Assembly: GCF_036906915.1 (NCBI RefSeq)
Contig: NZ_JBAKHX010000144.1
Span: 1 to 10,268 of the forward strand
DNA from: Phytohabitans sp036906915
GTDB lineage: Bacteria; Actinomycetota; Actinomycetes; Mycobacteriales; Micromonosporaceae
Reading direction: 5' to 3'
DNA: 10,268 nt
The first letter of the stretch is position 1. Every line of letters begins with the position of its first letter. The position numbers and the translations under genes are program-made. Below the pieces are notes generated by a model, which was not told where the DNA came from, did not search any database, and was given only the letters and a program-made list of their open reading frames with translations. Positions 1 through 6,569 of the stretch are shown in pieces.

Positions 1-14
1 GTCGTGATCGTCAT
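1..14 (-). CDS. Start of an unidentified gene, cut by the window edge
   Basis: Only the first codons are inside the window, reading M-T-I-T on the minus strand from an ATG at 14-12. An AAGGAG ribosome-binding site at 30-25 lies 10 nt upstream. The site is embedded in a small inverted repeat (CTCCT, five bases, AGGAG, at 25-39). The gene begins 63 nt after the stop of the acyl-CoA dehydrogenase fragment on the same strand, so it was probably the next gene of that operon. Five codons are too few to assign a product. Confidence 0.4.
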
Positions 15-77
15 CAGGTGCTCTCTCCTTGATCAGGAGTTACACCGATCTTTTTACACTCCCGTGGGTGATGGGGG

Positions 78-1307
78 TCAGGGCAGGCGTGGGGTGTAGC
101 CGCCACGGTTGTAGGCCAGCCGGGCGATGGAATGGGTCTGCTCGTCGTCGTTGTCATCGATGCGCTCGAACTGTTCGGCGACGCGGGTTACTGCCCGGTT
201 GCAGAAGGAGGCGGCGATGTAGCGTTCCTGCCCGGATGCCTGCACGCCTTGGTCGTCGAACAAGGCGGTGGTGCGGGAGATGGTGGCGATCTGCGCGTAG
301 ATGTCGATGGCCACATGGGCGAGCCGTTTCTGTTGGCGCTGCCGGGCCTGGATGTCGCGGCCGTGGATGCGCAGCAGCTTTTCGGCGGTGGCACGCAGTT
401 GCCGTACCTGGTCGACCACCTTGTCGGCGTGGCGGGCCAGCGTGGGATGGGCGGCGTCGAGGCGGTCGGGCCGAACCCGCCAGCGGACGCGTTGACCGAC
501 GTAGTCGGCGAGGATGCCGATACTGCCGATCGGGTCGGCGAGATTGAGGCCGCGTAGATCGGCTACCTCGTCGGCGACGGATTTAAGGCCGGCGAGGGCG
601 ACGAAGGCGCGCAGCACGTCGTTGGCGCCTTCGAAGATGGGGAAGACGCGGGCGTCGCGCAGGGCTTTGGCGATCGGCGAGCCGGCCATGTACGCCTGGC
701 CGCCGTGGAGTTGGAAGACGCGGTTGACGGCGTACCAGTGGAACTCGCTGCCGGCGATCTTGGCCATGGCCGACTCCATCGAGTAGTCGGGGACGCCGGC
801 GTCGACCAGGCCGGTGGTCAGGTAGGCCATCGACTCGAACCCGTACAGGTAGGACGTCATCCAGCTGATCTTGTCCTCGACCAGTTCGAACTCCGCCAAT
901 GGCTGGCCGAACTGTTCCCGCGTGTTGGTGTGGGTGATCGCAAGCTCGATGAGCCGTTTGGTGGCGCCGACGACGCCGGTGCCCAGCGACATCCGCCCGT
1001 TGTTGAGGGTGTGCATGGCGATCCGCAAGCCGTCGCCCGCCTCGCCAAGGACGTTGTCCTTCGGTATCCGAACGTCGCGGAAGGTGAGACGGCGCAGGTC
1101 GTTACCGCGCAGCCCGAGGGTGTCATAGCGGTCGGGAGCATCGAAGCCTGGCATGCCCTTCTCGACAATGAGGGCAACCGGGCCGGCCTCGCTGCGCGCG
1201 AACACGCACACGACGTCTTTACCACCGTTGCCGATCCACCGCTTCTCACCGTTGAGCCGATAGGAGCCGTCGGCCTGGCGTTCGGCGGTGGCGGTGATGC
1301 CGCGCAT
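78..1307 (-). pseudogene. Acyl-CoA dehydrogenase lacking its N-terminal domain
   Basis: This open frame of 409 codons matches the middle and C-terminal parts of a very-long-chain-type acyl-CoA dehydrogenase, the FAD enzyme that makes the first alpha,beta double bond in fatty-acid beta-oxidation. Visible signatures, numbered from the ATG at 1307, are the beta-domain stretch LNGEKRWIGNGG (18-29), TREQFGQPL (129-137), the FAD-contacting QLHGGQAYM (199-207) and IFEGANDVLR (224-233) with E226 as probable catalytic base. The long C-terminal extension to residue 409 also fits this subfamily. Homology extends a few codons upstream of the ATG (ETGAGSD), but the frame meets a TGA at 1365-1367. The N-terminal helical domain, roughly 160-200 residues, is absent; the preceding DNA encodes the end of a stress protein in another frame. 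No ribosome site stands before 1307. A functional enzyme is unlikely. Confidence 0.82.
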
Positions 1308-2377
1308 ATCGGAACCGGCGCCCGTTTCGATTTGGCGAACGACGACACCGTCGGCGGGCCCGCGTCAGCGGCCTTCCCTTCCGCCGGTTGGGTGGCTGGC
1401 GGCGCGGCAGGGTCCGTGGTGGCCCGCGCCGGATCTGCCGCTTGCGGCGCGTCTCGCCGCGGCCGGGTGGTCGCCTGCCCGGCGTCGGCGGGTTGGGCCC
1501 GCACTACGGCGACCGGGCCGGTCGCGTGGTGCAGGACGCTCTGGCTGGTCGAGCCAAGCAGGAGCCCAGTAAACCCGCCCCGACCACGGGATCCGACCAC
1601 GGTCAACGCGGCACCTGCCGACTCGGCGACCAGGACCGCGGCGGGCTGACCGTGCAGGACCTTGCGGTCCACCGGCACGTCGGGGTACTTGTCGCGGTAG
1701 CCGGCAAGAGCTTCGCTCAGCAGCCTAGTCTGGTCTTCGCGCAGGTCATCGATGTTGTAGTACGCCGCCAGTCCGGGGTCGCCATACAGCGGTAACTGGT
1801 AGACGCTGATCGCGAGGATGCCGAGGCCGTGCCGGGCGGCGTGGTCGAACGCGAAATCGACGGCGACGCCGGACAGCTCGGAGCCGTCCACCCCGACCAC
1901 GACCTGGCCGGAGGCCGGACCAACCTCGTTGTCATCATCACGGATGATGACGACGGGGCACGCGGCGTGAGCGGCGGTCTGGACACCGACGGAACCCAGC
2001 AGCAGACCGGCGAAACCGTCAAGGCCACGGTTGCCAACCACCACCAGACCAGCGTCCTGGGACGCCGCGACCAACGCCGCTGCCGGCGCGCGCACCGGCA
2101 GATCTGTGCTGATCTCCAGACCAGGAGCGGCCAGGCGGACACGGTCCGCGGCGCTGGACACGATCCGCTCGGCGTCATGCTGCAATCCGCCCTCGGGTGG
2201 ACCAAACTCCGACGGGCCCAGCGGCACGTGCATCAGCGGCCACAGGAACGCGTGCACGATCCGCAACGGACACTGCCGCGTCAGCGCCTCATGGGCGGCC
2301 CAGTCCACGGCGTGCAGGCTTTGCGGTGAGCCGTCGACGCCGACGACGACCGCTGCTGCTGGGTTGGTGGTTGTCAT
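857..2377 (-). CDS. Tandem-domain universal stress protein with out-of-frame C-terminal extension
   Basis: Residues 1 to about 293 (2377 down to 1499) are a complete two-domain universal stress protein of the nucleotide-binding mycobacterial type. Domain 1 opens with VVVGVDGS and carries the ATP motif G-2X-G-9X-GS as GNRGLDGFAGLLLGS. Domain 2 opens with VVVGVDGS and carries GSRGRGGFTGLLLGS. It ends at PVAVVR, where the family normally stops. Here the frame stays open: an Ala/Pro/Thr-rich tail runs to about 1350, then the frame reads the acyl-CoA dehydrogenase DNA in the wrong phase until a TGA at 857-859. The predicted product is therefore 506 residues, the last 170 or so without biological sense. 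The start at 2377 is supported by GAGGGAG 9 nt upstream. The gene lies 55 nt after the aconitase stop and could be cotranscribed with it. The domains are intact, so partial function is possible. Confidence 0.8.
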   Translation of the reverse strand: MTTTNPAAAVVVGVDGSPQSLHAVDWAAHEALTRQCPLRIVHAFLWPLMHVPLGPSEFGPPEGGLQHDAERIVSSAADRVRLAAPGLEISTDLPVRAPAAALVAASQDAGLVVVGNRGLDGFAGLLLGSVGVQTAAHAACPVVIIRDDDNEVGPASGQVVVGVDGSELSGVAVDFAFDHAARHGLGILAISVYQLPLYGDPGLAAYYNIDDLREDQTRLLSEALAGYRDKYPDVPVDRKVLHGQPAAVLVAESAGAALTVVGSRGRGGFTGLLLGSTSQSVLHHATGPVAVVRAQPADAGQATTRPRRDAPQAADPARATTDPAAPPATQPAEGKAADAGPPTVSSFAKSKRAPVPICAASPPPPNARPTAPIGSTVRSGGSATVVKTSCACSRAARPARLPSLSRRACQASMLPTAMTPSGCAVTTCAVSPSATFGYRRTTSLARRATACGSPCTPSTTGGCRWAPASSAPPNGSSSLRSPTPTRGNSSASHWRSSNWSRTRSAG

Positions 2378-2432
2378 GGCCTCGTACTCCCTCGAATAGC
2401 GCCCGGGACGATGGCGGCGGCGATGCCGGAAC

Positions 2433-4388
2433 TCAGTCGTCGGCTGGTGTTTGCCGTAGTTGAGGGATACGGCCACCGGCCAAGACCATGGCGACCTGCC
2501 GTGGCGAGAGTCGGTGCCGGGCCAGGTATGACACCTTCCTTGTCCGGTTTCTGATGGTGATCCCGGTGCCGTCGCGCAGGGCGTCGTGCAGGTCGTCGAC
2601 GGCGAGTTCGTCACCGATCGCGACGCGGTCGTAGTCGGCCTCGTCGGCGAACTGCAGCGGCAGGACGCCGAAGTTGGCCAGGTTCTGCCAGTGGATGCGG
2701 GCGTACGACTTGGCGAGCACCATGCGCAGCCCCAGATATCGGGGGACGATCGCGGCGTGCTCCCGTGAGGAGCCCTGCCCATAGTTGGCACCGCCGATGA
2801 TGACGTGCTGTGCGCTCTGCCGGGCCCGCTGCGGGTAGCCGGGGTCGAGCTGGCCGAAGACGAACTCGGCCAGTTTGGCGATGTTGCTGCGATACGGCAG
2901 GACTCGGGCGCCAGCCGGCAAAATCTCGTCGGTGGACACGTTGTCACCGACCTTGATCGCCACCGGGGCGGACAGGTGGTCGGGCAGCGGGTCCAGTTCA
3001 GGCAGCGAACCGATGCTGGGCGCCTTGACCAACGTGACCGTGCGGGCCTCGTCTGCCGGCAACGGCGGTTCCAGCATCGCGGTATTGACGGCGGCGGTCG
3101 GTGGCAGCTCCAGCAGCGGATAGGAGACGCCGAGCAGGTCGGGTAGGTCACGAGGGTCGGTGATCCGGCCGGTCAGGGCGGCGGCGGCCGCGGTCTCCGG
3201 CGAGCACAACCAGACCTGGTCGTCGGTGGTGCCGGAGCGTCCAGGGAAGTTACGCGGGAACGTGCGCAGGCTGTTTACACCGACCGCAGGGGCCTGCCCC
3301 ATACCGATGCAGCCCATACAGCCGGCCTGGTGGATCCGGGCCCCGCCACGGATCAGGTCGAGGGTGGCGCCGATAGTGGTCAAGTCGGCCAGAATCTGCC
3401 GGGATGTCGGGTTGACGTCCAGGGACACTCGCGGATGCACCTGCCGGTCCCGCAGAATCGCGGCGACCACGGCGAAGTCCCGCAGGCCAGGGTTGGCCGA
3501 CGAACCGACCACAACCTGGCTCACCTCCTGCCCGGCGACCTCCCGGACCGGCACCACGTTGCCCGGCGAGCTCGGCTTGGCGATCAGCGGCTGTAAACCC
3601 GACAGGTCGATCTCCTCGGTGACGTCATAGCCGGCGTCGGGGTCGGCGAGGATCTCTACGAAGTCGTCCTCGCGGCCCTCCGCGGCCAGAAACTGCCGTA
3701 CCCGCGCGTCGGACGGGAACACCGTCGTGGTCGCGCCGAGCTCGGCGCCCATGTTCGCGATCACGTGCCGGTCCATCGCGGACAGGCCCGAAAGCCCTGG
3801 GCCGTGGTATTCGATGATCCGGTTCACAGCGCCGTTGACGCCGTGGCGGCGCAGCAACTCCAGGATCACGTCCTTGGCGCTCACCCACGCCGGCAGCTCC
3901 CCGCTCAGCCGAATCCCCCAAACGTGCGGCATCGTCACGTACAGGGGCTCACCGGCCATCGCCATGGCCACTTCCAGCCCACCGACCCCGATGGCCAGCA
4001 TGCCCAGCGACCCGGCAGCGCACGTGTGCGAGTCCGACCCGAGCATGCTCGCCCCTGGAACTCCGAAGCGTTGCATGTGCGTCGGATGCGATACCCCGTT
4101 GCCGGGCTTGGAATACCACAAGCCGAACCGTTGGCACGCCGAACGCAGAAACAGGTGATCGGCCATATTCCGCTCATCGGTCTGCAACAGGTTGTGGTCG
4201 ACATACTGCACCGACACACCGGTCCGCACCCGCTGCAACCCGAGCGCCTCCAACTCCAACATCACCATCGTGCCGGTCGCGTCCTGGACCAGGGCCTGGT
4301 CGATACGAAGCCCCACCTCCTGGCCAGGCACCAACGCGCCATCGACCAAGTGCGCCGCGATCAACTTCTCCGCCACGTTCAGAGCCAT
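2433..4388 (-). CDS. Aconitate hydratase, compact single-chain type
   Basis: This intact 651-residue aconitase should interconvert citrate and isocitrate in the TCA cycle through an Fe-S cluster. The N-terminal catalytic domains contain SDSHTC (118-123) and the CMGC pair C357/C360, followed by NFPGRSG (380-386). The C-terminal swivel domain (about 474-600) carries GDNVSTDEI (481-489) and the active-site loop YGQGSSREHAA (536-546). The length and the NPTSRQIL segment resemble the short bacterial aconitase group rather than the roughly 900-residue AcnA. The loop that reads GSCTN in classical aconitases is GSSAN here (295-299), so the third cluster cysteine is Ser297. ATG 4388 (MALNV) is chosen because AAAGGGG lies 8 nt upstream; the ATG at 4394 is too close to that site. 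An in-frame extension to 4478 lacks homology. The next gene, the tandem stress protein, begins 55 nt downstream. The isomerase LeuC/LeuD family is a less likely alternative because both halves are fused. Confidence 0.9.
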   Translation of the reverse strand: MALNVAEKLIAAHLVDGALVPGQEVGLRIDQALVQDATGTMVMLELEALGLQRVRTGVSVQYVDHNLLQTDERNMADHLFLRSACQRFGLWYSKPGNGVSHPTHMQRFGVPGASMLGSDSHTCAAGSLGMLAIGVGGLEVAMAMAGEPLYVTMPHVWGIRLSGELPAWVSAKDVILELLRRHGVNGAVNRIIEYHGPGLSGLSAMDRHVIANMGAELGATTTVFPSDARVRQFLAAEGREDDFVEILADPDAGYDVTEEIDLSGLQPLIAKPSSPGNVVPVREVAGQEVSQVVVGSSANPGLRDFAVVAAILRDRQVHPRVSLDVNPTSRQILADLTTIGATLDLIRGGARIHQAGCMGCIGMGQAPAVGVNSLRTFPRNFPGRSGTTDDQVWLCSPETAAAAALTGRITDPRDLPDLLGVSYPLLELPPTAAVNTAMLEPPLPADEARTVTLVKAPSIGSLPELDPLPDHLSAPVAIKVGDNVSTDEILPAGARVLPYRSNIAKLAEFVFGQLDPGYPQRARQSAQHVIIGGANYGQGSSREHAAIVPRYLGLRMVLAKSYARIHWQNLANFGVLPLQFADEADYDRVAIGDELAVDDLHDALRDGTGITIRNRTRKVSYLARHRLSPRQVAMVLAGGRIPQLRQTPADD

Positions 4389-4610
4389 CCCCATCACCCC
4401 TTTCTGCGAGATACCCCTGGTGCTCCAAAACTCACTCGGCGGCCACCGCCATCCTTGTGCGATGGCCGGCGGGGGCAAGCAGGCATCCCACAGCGGCCAC
4501 CATCACGGTTGTCGAACCGCCGGTGCCGACGCTGTCATAGGGCGCGACGGTGGCGACGTAGCATCCATCCGCGTCCGCCCCGCGCCCTAGCCGCCACCGT
4601 GACGCCGCCT

Positions 4611-4964
4611 TCAACTCGACCGCGCGAGGTGCCGCGTCGAGGGTGCTTGACGGCATTGATGGGACAAAGCTGCCAGGACGCCGGTAATGTTCAGGACCCT
4701 GCGCACGTGGCGCCTTGGGTTGATCACCGCGTAGCTGCGGCCTCGGGTAACAGCGGTGTTGTAGCCGGCCACCAGGGCACCGATTCCGGCGCAGTCCAGG
4801 AAGGTCACCTGGCCGAGGTCGACGACGAGTTCGGTGACTCGCTCATCGCACAAGACATCCTGGATCGCGGCGCGCAGCGCACGGGCGGTGGACAGGTCAA
4901 CCTCGCCGGCGATGGCTAGCCGAACACCGCCTTGTGGTGTGGGCCGGGTCAGGCAGAGGTACAT
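4611..4964 (-). CDS. STAS-domain protein, anti-sigma-factor antagonist type
   Basis: The 117-residue product is a single STAS domain like SpoIIAA/RsbV and mycobacterial anti-anti-sigma proteins, which bind anti-sigma kinases to release a sigma factor. GEVDLSTA (20-27) and VTFLDCAGIGALV (53-65) are typical. In classical members the residue after this Asp is a serine phosphorylated by the partner kinase; here it is Cys58, followed by Ala59, so phospho-control as in SpoIIAA appears impossible. The C-terminal 20 residues are basic and unrecognised. The start at 4964 has a strong GGAGGAGG site 5 nt upstream. The DksA-like gene ends 78 nt upstream on the same strand, so both may share a transcript. 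The 222 nt between this gene's stop and the aconitase start hold no gene I can support. No anti-sigma kinase is in the window. Confidence 0.85.
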   Translation of the reverse strand: MYLCLTRPTPQGGVRLAIAGEVDLSTARALRAAIQDVLCDERVTELVVDLGQVTFLDCAGIGALVAGYNTAVTRGRSYAVINPRRHVRRVLNITGVLAALSHQCRQAPSTRHLARSS

Positions 4965-5042
4965 CGTTGCCTCCTCCGTGCCGCCCGGCGCCGCTTCATT
5001 AGCGTCGCTGCCGGTCGGCGGTCGTGTCGTCGACGCTGCCGG

Positions 5043-5363
5043 TCAGATCGTCCGCGTCCACTGGCAGGAAACGCAGAACCGGGTATCCGGCAGGATCTGC
5101 AGCCGTTCGATGGGGATCCTGTCGCCGCATCGTTCGCAGATGCCGTAGTCGCCCTCCGCCATATGCCGCAGCGCCTGGGCGGTGTCGGCTATCGCCTGCC
5201 GACAGGAGGCGATCAGAGCGGCGAGCGTGTCCCTGTCATAGCCGCCACGGTCAGGCTGCCTGCTGCACACCGTGAACTCGCTGAGCAAATCAGTGTTTAG
5301 CTGGAACTGCTCCTCCAGCCGGTCGCGCAGCAGCTCGATCGGATCGCGCACGGTACGGGTCAC
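5043..5363 (-). CDS. DksA/TraR-type zinc-finger protein
   Basis: The 106-residue product has an N-terminal helical region (about 8-70, rich in Leu, Arg, Glu and Ala) followed by a four-cysteine zinc finger: C76-x2-C79, 17 residues, C97-x2-C100, within YGICERCGDRI and RFCVSC. This is the DksA/TraR fold; family members enter the RNA-polymerase secondary channel and adjust promoter output during stress. I do not see the acidic DxxDxA tip of DksA, so a DksA-like activity is inference. The start is GTG at 5363, supported by GAAAGGGG 9 nt upstream. That ribosome site sits in a small CCCC/GGGG inverted repeat (5373-5387). A 22-bp perfect palindrome lies 33 nt upstream of the start. The STAS gene follows 78 nt downstream. 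Confidence 0.85.
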   Translation of the reverse strand: MTRTVRDPIELLRDRLEEQFQLNTDLLSEFTVCSRQPDRGGYDRDTLAALIASCRQAIADTAQALRHMAEGDYGICERCGDRIPIERLQILPDTRFCVSCQWTRTI

Positions 5364-5396
5364 GTGGACTCGCCCCTTTCAATGGGGACGTTGACT

Positions 5397-5418
5397 CGCA
5401 TGGCCGGCCGGCCATGCG
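5397..5418. repeat. 22-bp perfect palindrome upstream of the DksA-like gene
   Basis: The half-site CGCATGGCCGG (5397-5407) is followed directly by its exact reverse complement (5408-5418), with no spacer. It lies 33 nt before the GTG start of the DksA-like gene and 10 nt beyond the stop of the USP remnant. Such a site could bind a dimeric regulator or fold as a hairpin that ends transcription of the upstream remnant. No T-run follows, so a classical intrinsic terminator is not evident. Confidence 0.7.
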
Positions 5419-5428
5419 GTGGTGGCCC

Positions 5429-5734
5429 TCAACTCCTGTTCGCCAGATCCTCGACGGCGACAGGGGGCGGACCAGTCCGACCGCTGTCGGATCGAGGCCT
5501 GTGCGACGCGGGAAGGGACGCAACTAGCAGCTCTGCGCCCCGGCGACGGGCGCGCGCGAAGGCCATGTCGGCTGCGAACCTGGCGTCGGGTGAACCGTCG
5601 AAGCCGAGCACGATCGGCGCGTGGGCGGACCCGATGTCGCCGCGCACAATCGCCACAGGGCAGTGGGCGTGCCCGGATACGGCGGCGTGGGCGGAGGCGG
5701 AGCCGGCGAACCCCACGACAACAGGCGCTCCCAT
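5429..5734 (-). pseudogene. Universal stress protein remnant with collapsed domains
   Basis: The 101-codon frame retains separate pieces of a tandem universal stress protein. Residues 1-15 (MGAPVVVGFAGSASA) match the opening of domain 1. The text then jumps to the end of domain 1 (HAHCPVAIVRGD, about 22-33), and domain 2 begins (PIVLGFDGSP) but fades after ELLVA at about residue 70. The whole centre of domain 1, including the G-2X-G-9X-G(S/T) nucleotide motif, and most of domain 2 are missing. A normal member has about 290 residues. The start at 5734 has GAGGAAGG 9 nt upstream, so translation signals survive. Internal deletion plus 3' truncation is the simplest reading; a short functional protein is possible but no ATP site remains. 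Confidence 0.72.
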
Positions 5735-5754
5735 CACGCACACCCTTCCTCGAT
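5732..5754 (-). promoter_or_regulatory. Translation leader of the USP remnant, near-copy of the leader at 6098-6120
   Basis: On the minus strand this 23-nt stretch reads ATCGAGG, AAGG, GTGTGCG, TG, ATG. It contains the ribosome-binding site of the USP remnant. It matches the leader of the oxidoreductase remnant at 19 of 23 positions. Confidence 0.5.
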
Positions 5755-6055
5755 CTCGACGGCACGCAGACGTGACCGTCTGCCGATACAACCCGGAGCC
5801 ACCGGGGCCTTCTCCACTTAGGACTCATCGTTACCCCTGGCGGAGCTTCTCTTCACGCCACGACGGTCGTTGGCGACAGGTTCGCGGCTGCACCTCAATG
5901 ATGGTTCCGTGCCAGGCGGCCGGGCAGAGATACGCCTAGCAGACTTCCGCGGCCGTTGCATGCCGATCGTCGGCAAGGAAACCCGCAGCGTGCACGATCC
6001 TGCGCGGCGTTCGCGGTCGAAATGCCGTCGCGTACGGCGGAATCAACCGTGCCGC
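5735..6055. other. Non-coding gap with inverted repeats
   Basis: No gene can be supported in these 321 nt. Besides the leader of the USP remnant, the region holds a 7-bp perfect inverted repeat at 5766-5783 and a 5-bp one at 5792-5806 (CCCGG, AGCCA, CCGGG). It probably contains decayed coding DNA between the oxidoreductase and USP remnants, but no frame gives a recognisable protein. Confidence 0.5.
5766..5783. promoter_or_regulatory. Perfect inverted repeat upstream of the USP remnant
   Basis: GCAGACG, TGAC, CGTCTGC: a 7-bp perfect stem with a 4-nt loop, located 31 nt upstream of the ATG at 5734. It may be an operator or a 5'-leader hairpin. Its function is inferred from position and symmetry only. 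Confidence 0.4.
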
Positions 6056-6100
6056 TCAGCGCGTCGCGCCGATGATCGCGAACGTTCGTTCGTCGCTCAT
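6056..6100 (-). pseudogene. First 14 codons of a probable FAD/NAD-linked oxidoreductase
   Basis: Behind a GAGGGAAGG ribosome site 8 nt upstream, an ATG opens MSDERTFAIIGATR and then stops at a TGA (6058-6056). The hydrophobic beta strand ending in IIGA at the extreme N-terminus is how ferredoxin-reductase-type FAD proteins start, where the glycine-rich dinucleotide loop would follow. That loop and everything after are absent, and none of the three frames downstream resumes the family. I read it as the 5' stub of a gene whose remainder was deleted or scrambled. The family assignment rests on only 12 residues. Confidence 0.4.
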
Positions 6101-6120
6101 GCCGCACACCTTCCCTCGAT
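6098..6120 (-). promoter_or_regulatory. Translation leader of the oxidoreductase stub, near-copy of 5732-5754
   Basis: On the minus strand it reads ATCGAGG, GAAG, GTGTGCG, GC, ATG. Differences from the USP-remnant leader are two swapped A/G positions within the ribosome site and the two bases before the ATG. Confidence 0.5.
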
Positions 6121-6196
6121 GATGTGTTCCGTTGGGGCACCGCGCCCGCGTACGTGGTGCGGTTCGCCTGCGGGTGCGGGCGGGCCCTTGGCGCGT

Positions 6197-6229
6197 GTGG
6201 GTGCGTTGTTGAGCTGCTAGCGCACCCAC
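6197..6229 (-). terminator. Hairpin after the GAPDH stop
   Basis: GTGGGTGCG (6197-6205) and CGCACCCAC (6221-6229) form a perfect 9-bp GC-rich stem with a 15-nt loop. It begins 22 nt after the GAPDH stop codon in the direction of transcription. No T-run follows, which is common among proposed actinobacterial terminators. It could equally be a control element for the oxidoreductase stub that starts 97 nt further on. Confidence 0.5.
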
Positions 6230-6251
6230 GGCTTGGTTACGCGGTACCGGA

Positions 6252-6569
6252 TCAGGTGTGGGACGTGCAGAGGATGCTGTGGGCCTCACGGATCATCTGG
6301 TGGCTAAAGCCCCATTCGTTGTCGTACCAGGCCATCACCTTGACCAGCGAACCGTCCACGACCCGGGTCAGATCCAGGTCGACGACCGCGGCGCGTGGGT
6401 CGCCGACGATGTCGGCCGACACCAACGGGTCCTCCGAGACGCCGAGGATGCCGCGGTACCGTTCGGTCTCGGCCTCCTGCCGGAACGCCTCGTTGACCTC
6501 CTGGACCTTGGGCGTCCGGCTGGTGACGAACACGATGTCGGCGATCGAGCGGACCGGGATGGTGCGGGG
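6252..6569 (-). pseudogene. Glyceraldehyde-3-phosphate dehydrogenase, C-terminal fragment
   Basis: About 105 codons of the GAPDH C-terminal catalytic domain remain. Recognisable landmarks are SIADIVFVTSR, VQEVNEAF, YRGILGVSEDPLVSADIVGDP and the near-terminal LVKVMAWYDNEWGFSHQMI, which contains the family's conserved WYDNEWG. The NAD-binding domain and the catalytic cysteine region (SCTTN), about 230 residues, are missing. The homology begins near 6569 at RTIPVRSI, where the DNA changes to the transaldolase fragment on the other strand. A GTG at 6533 could open a 93-residue frame, but it lies inside the conserved domain without a ribosome site. The intact enzyme would act in glycolysis/gluconeogenesis; this piece cannot. 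Confidence 0.85.

Noticed and set aside
705..1649. Long plus-strand frame of 314 codons opposite the acyl-CoA dehydrogenase and USP.
   Set aside because: It is antisense to two recognisable protein families and has no homology of its own; such frames are common in GC-rich DNA.
2378..3151. The USP frame stays open upstream of its start to 3151, suggesting a 764-residue protein.
   Set aside because: This part overlaps the conserved C-terminal aconitase domain in another frame and gives a Ser/Pro/Arg-rich translation typical of a GC-rich shadow frame. The USP has its own ribosome site at 2377.
4389..4478. Longer aconitase start at 4478.
   Set aside because: The extra 30 residues do not resemble an aconitase N-terminus, and the good ribosome site lies inside this stretch and points to 4388.
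4432..4656. A 74-codon minus-strand frame between the STAS and aconitase genes.
   Set aside because: It begins inside the STAS gene, has no ribosome site and resembles no known protein.
3765..4919. Long plus-strand frame of 384 codons opposite the aconitase and STAS genes.
   Set aside because: It is a His/Arg/Pro-rich antisense shadow crossing two clear genes on the other strand.
5381..5400. A possible DosR box (GGGGACGTT) upstream of the DksA-like gene.
   Set aside because: By hand only 12 of 20 positions fit the published 20-bp consensus, with one good half-site and a poor second half. The gene families would suit DosR control, but the site is too weak to claim.
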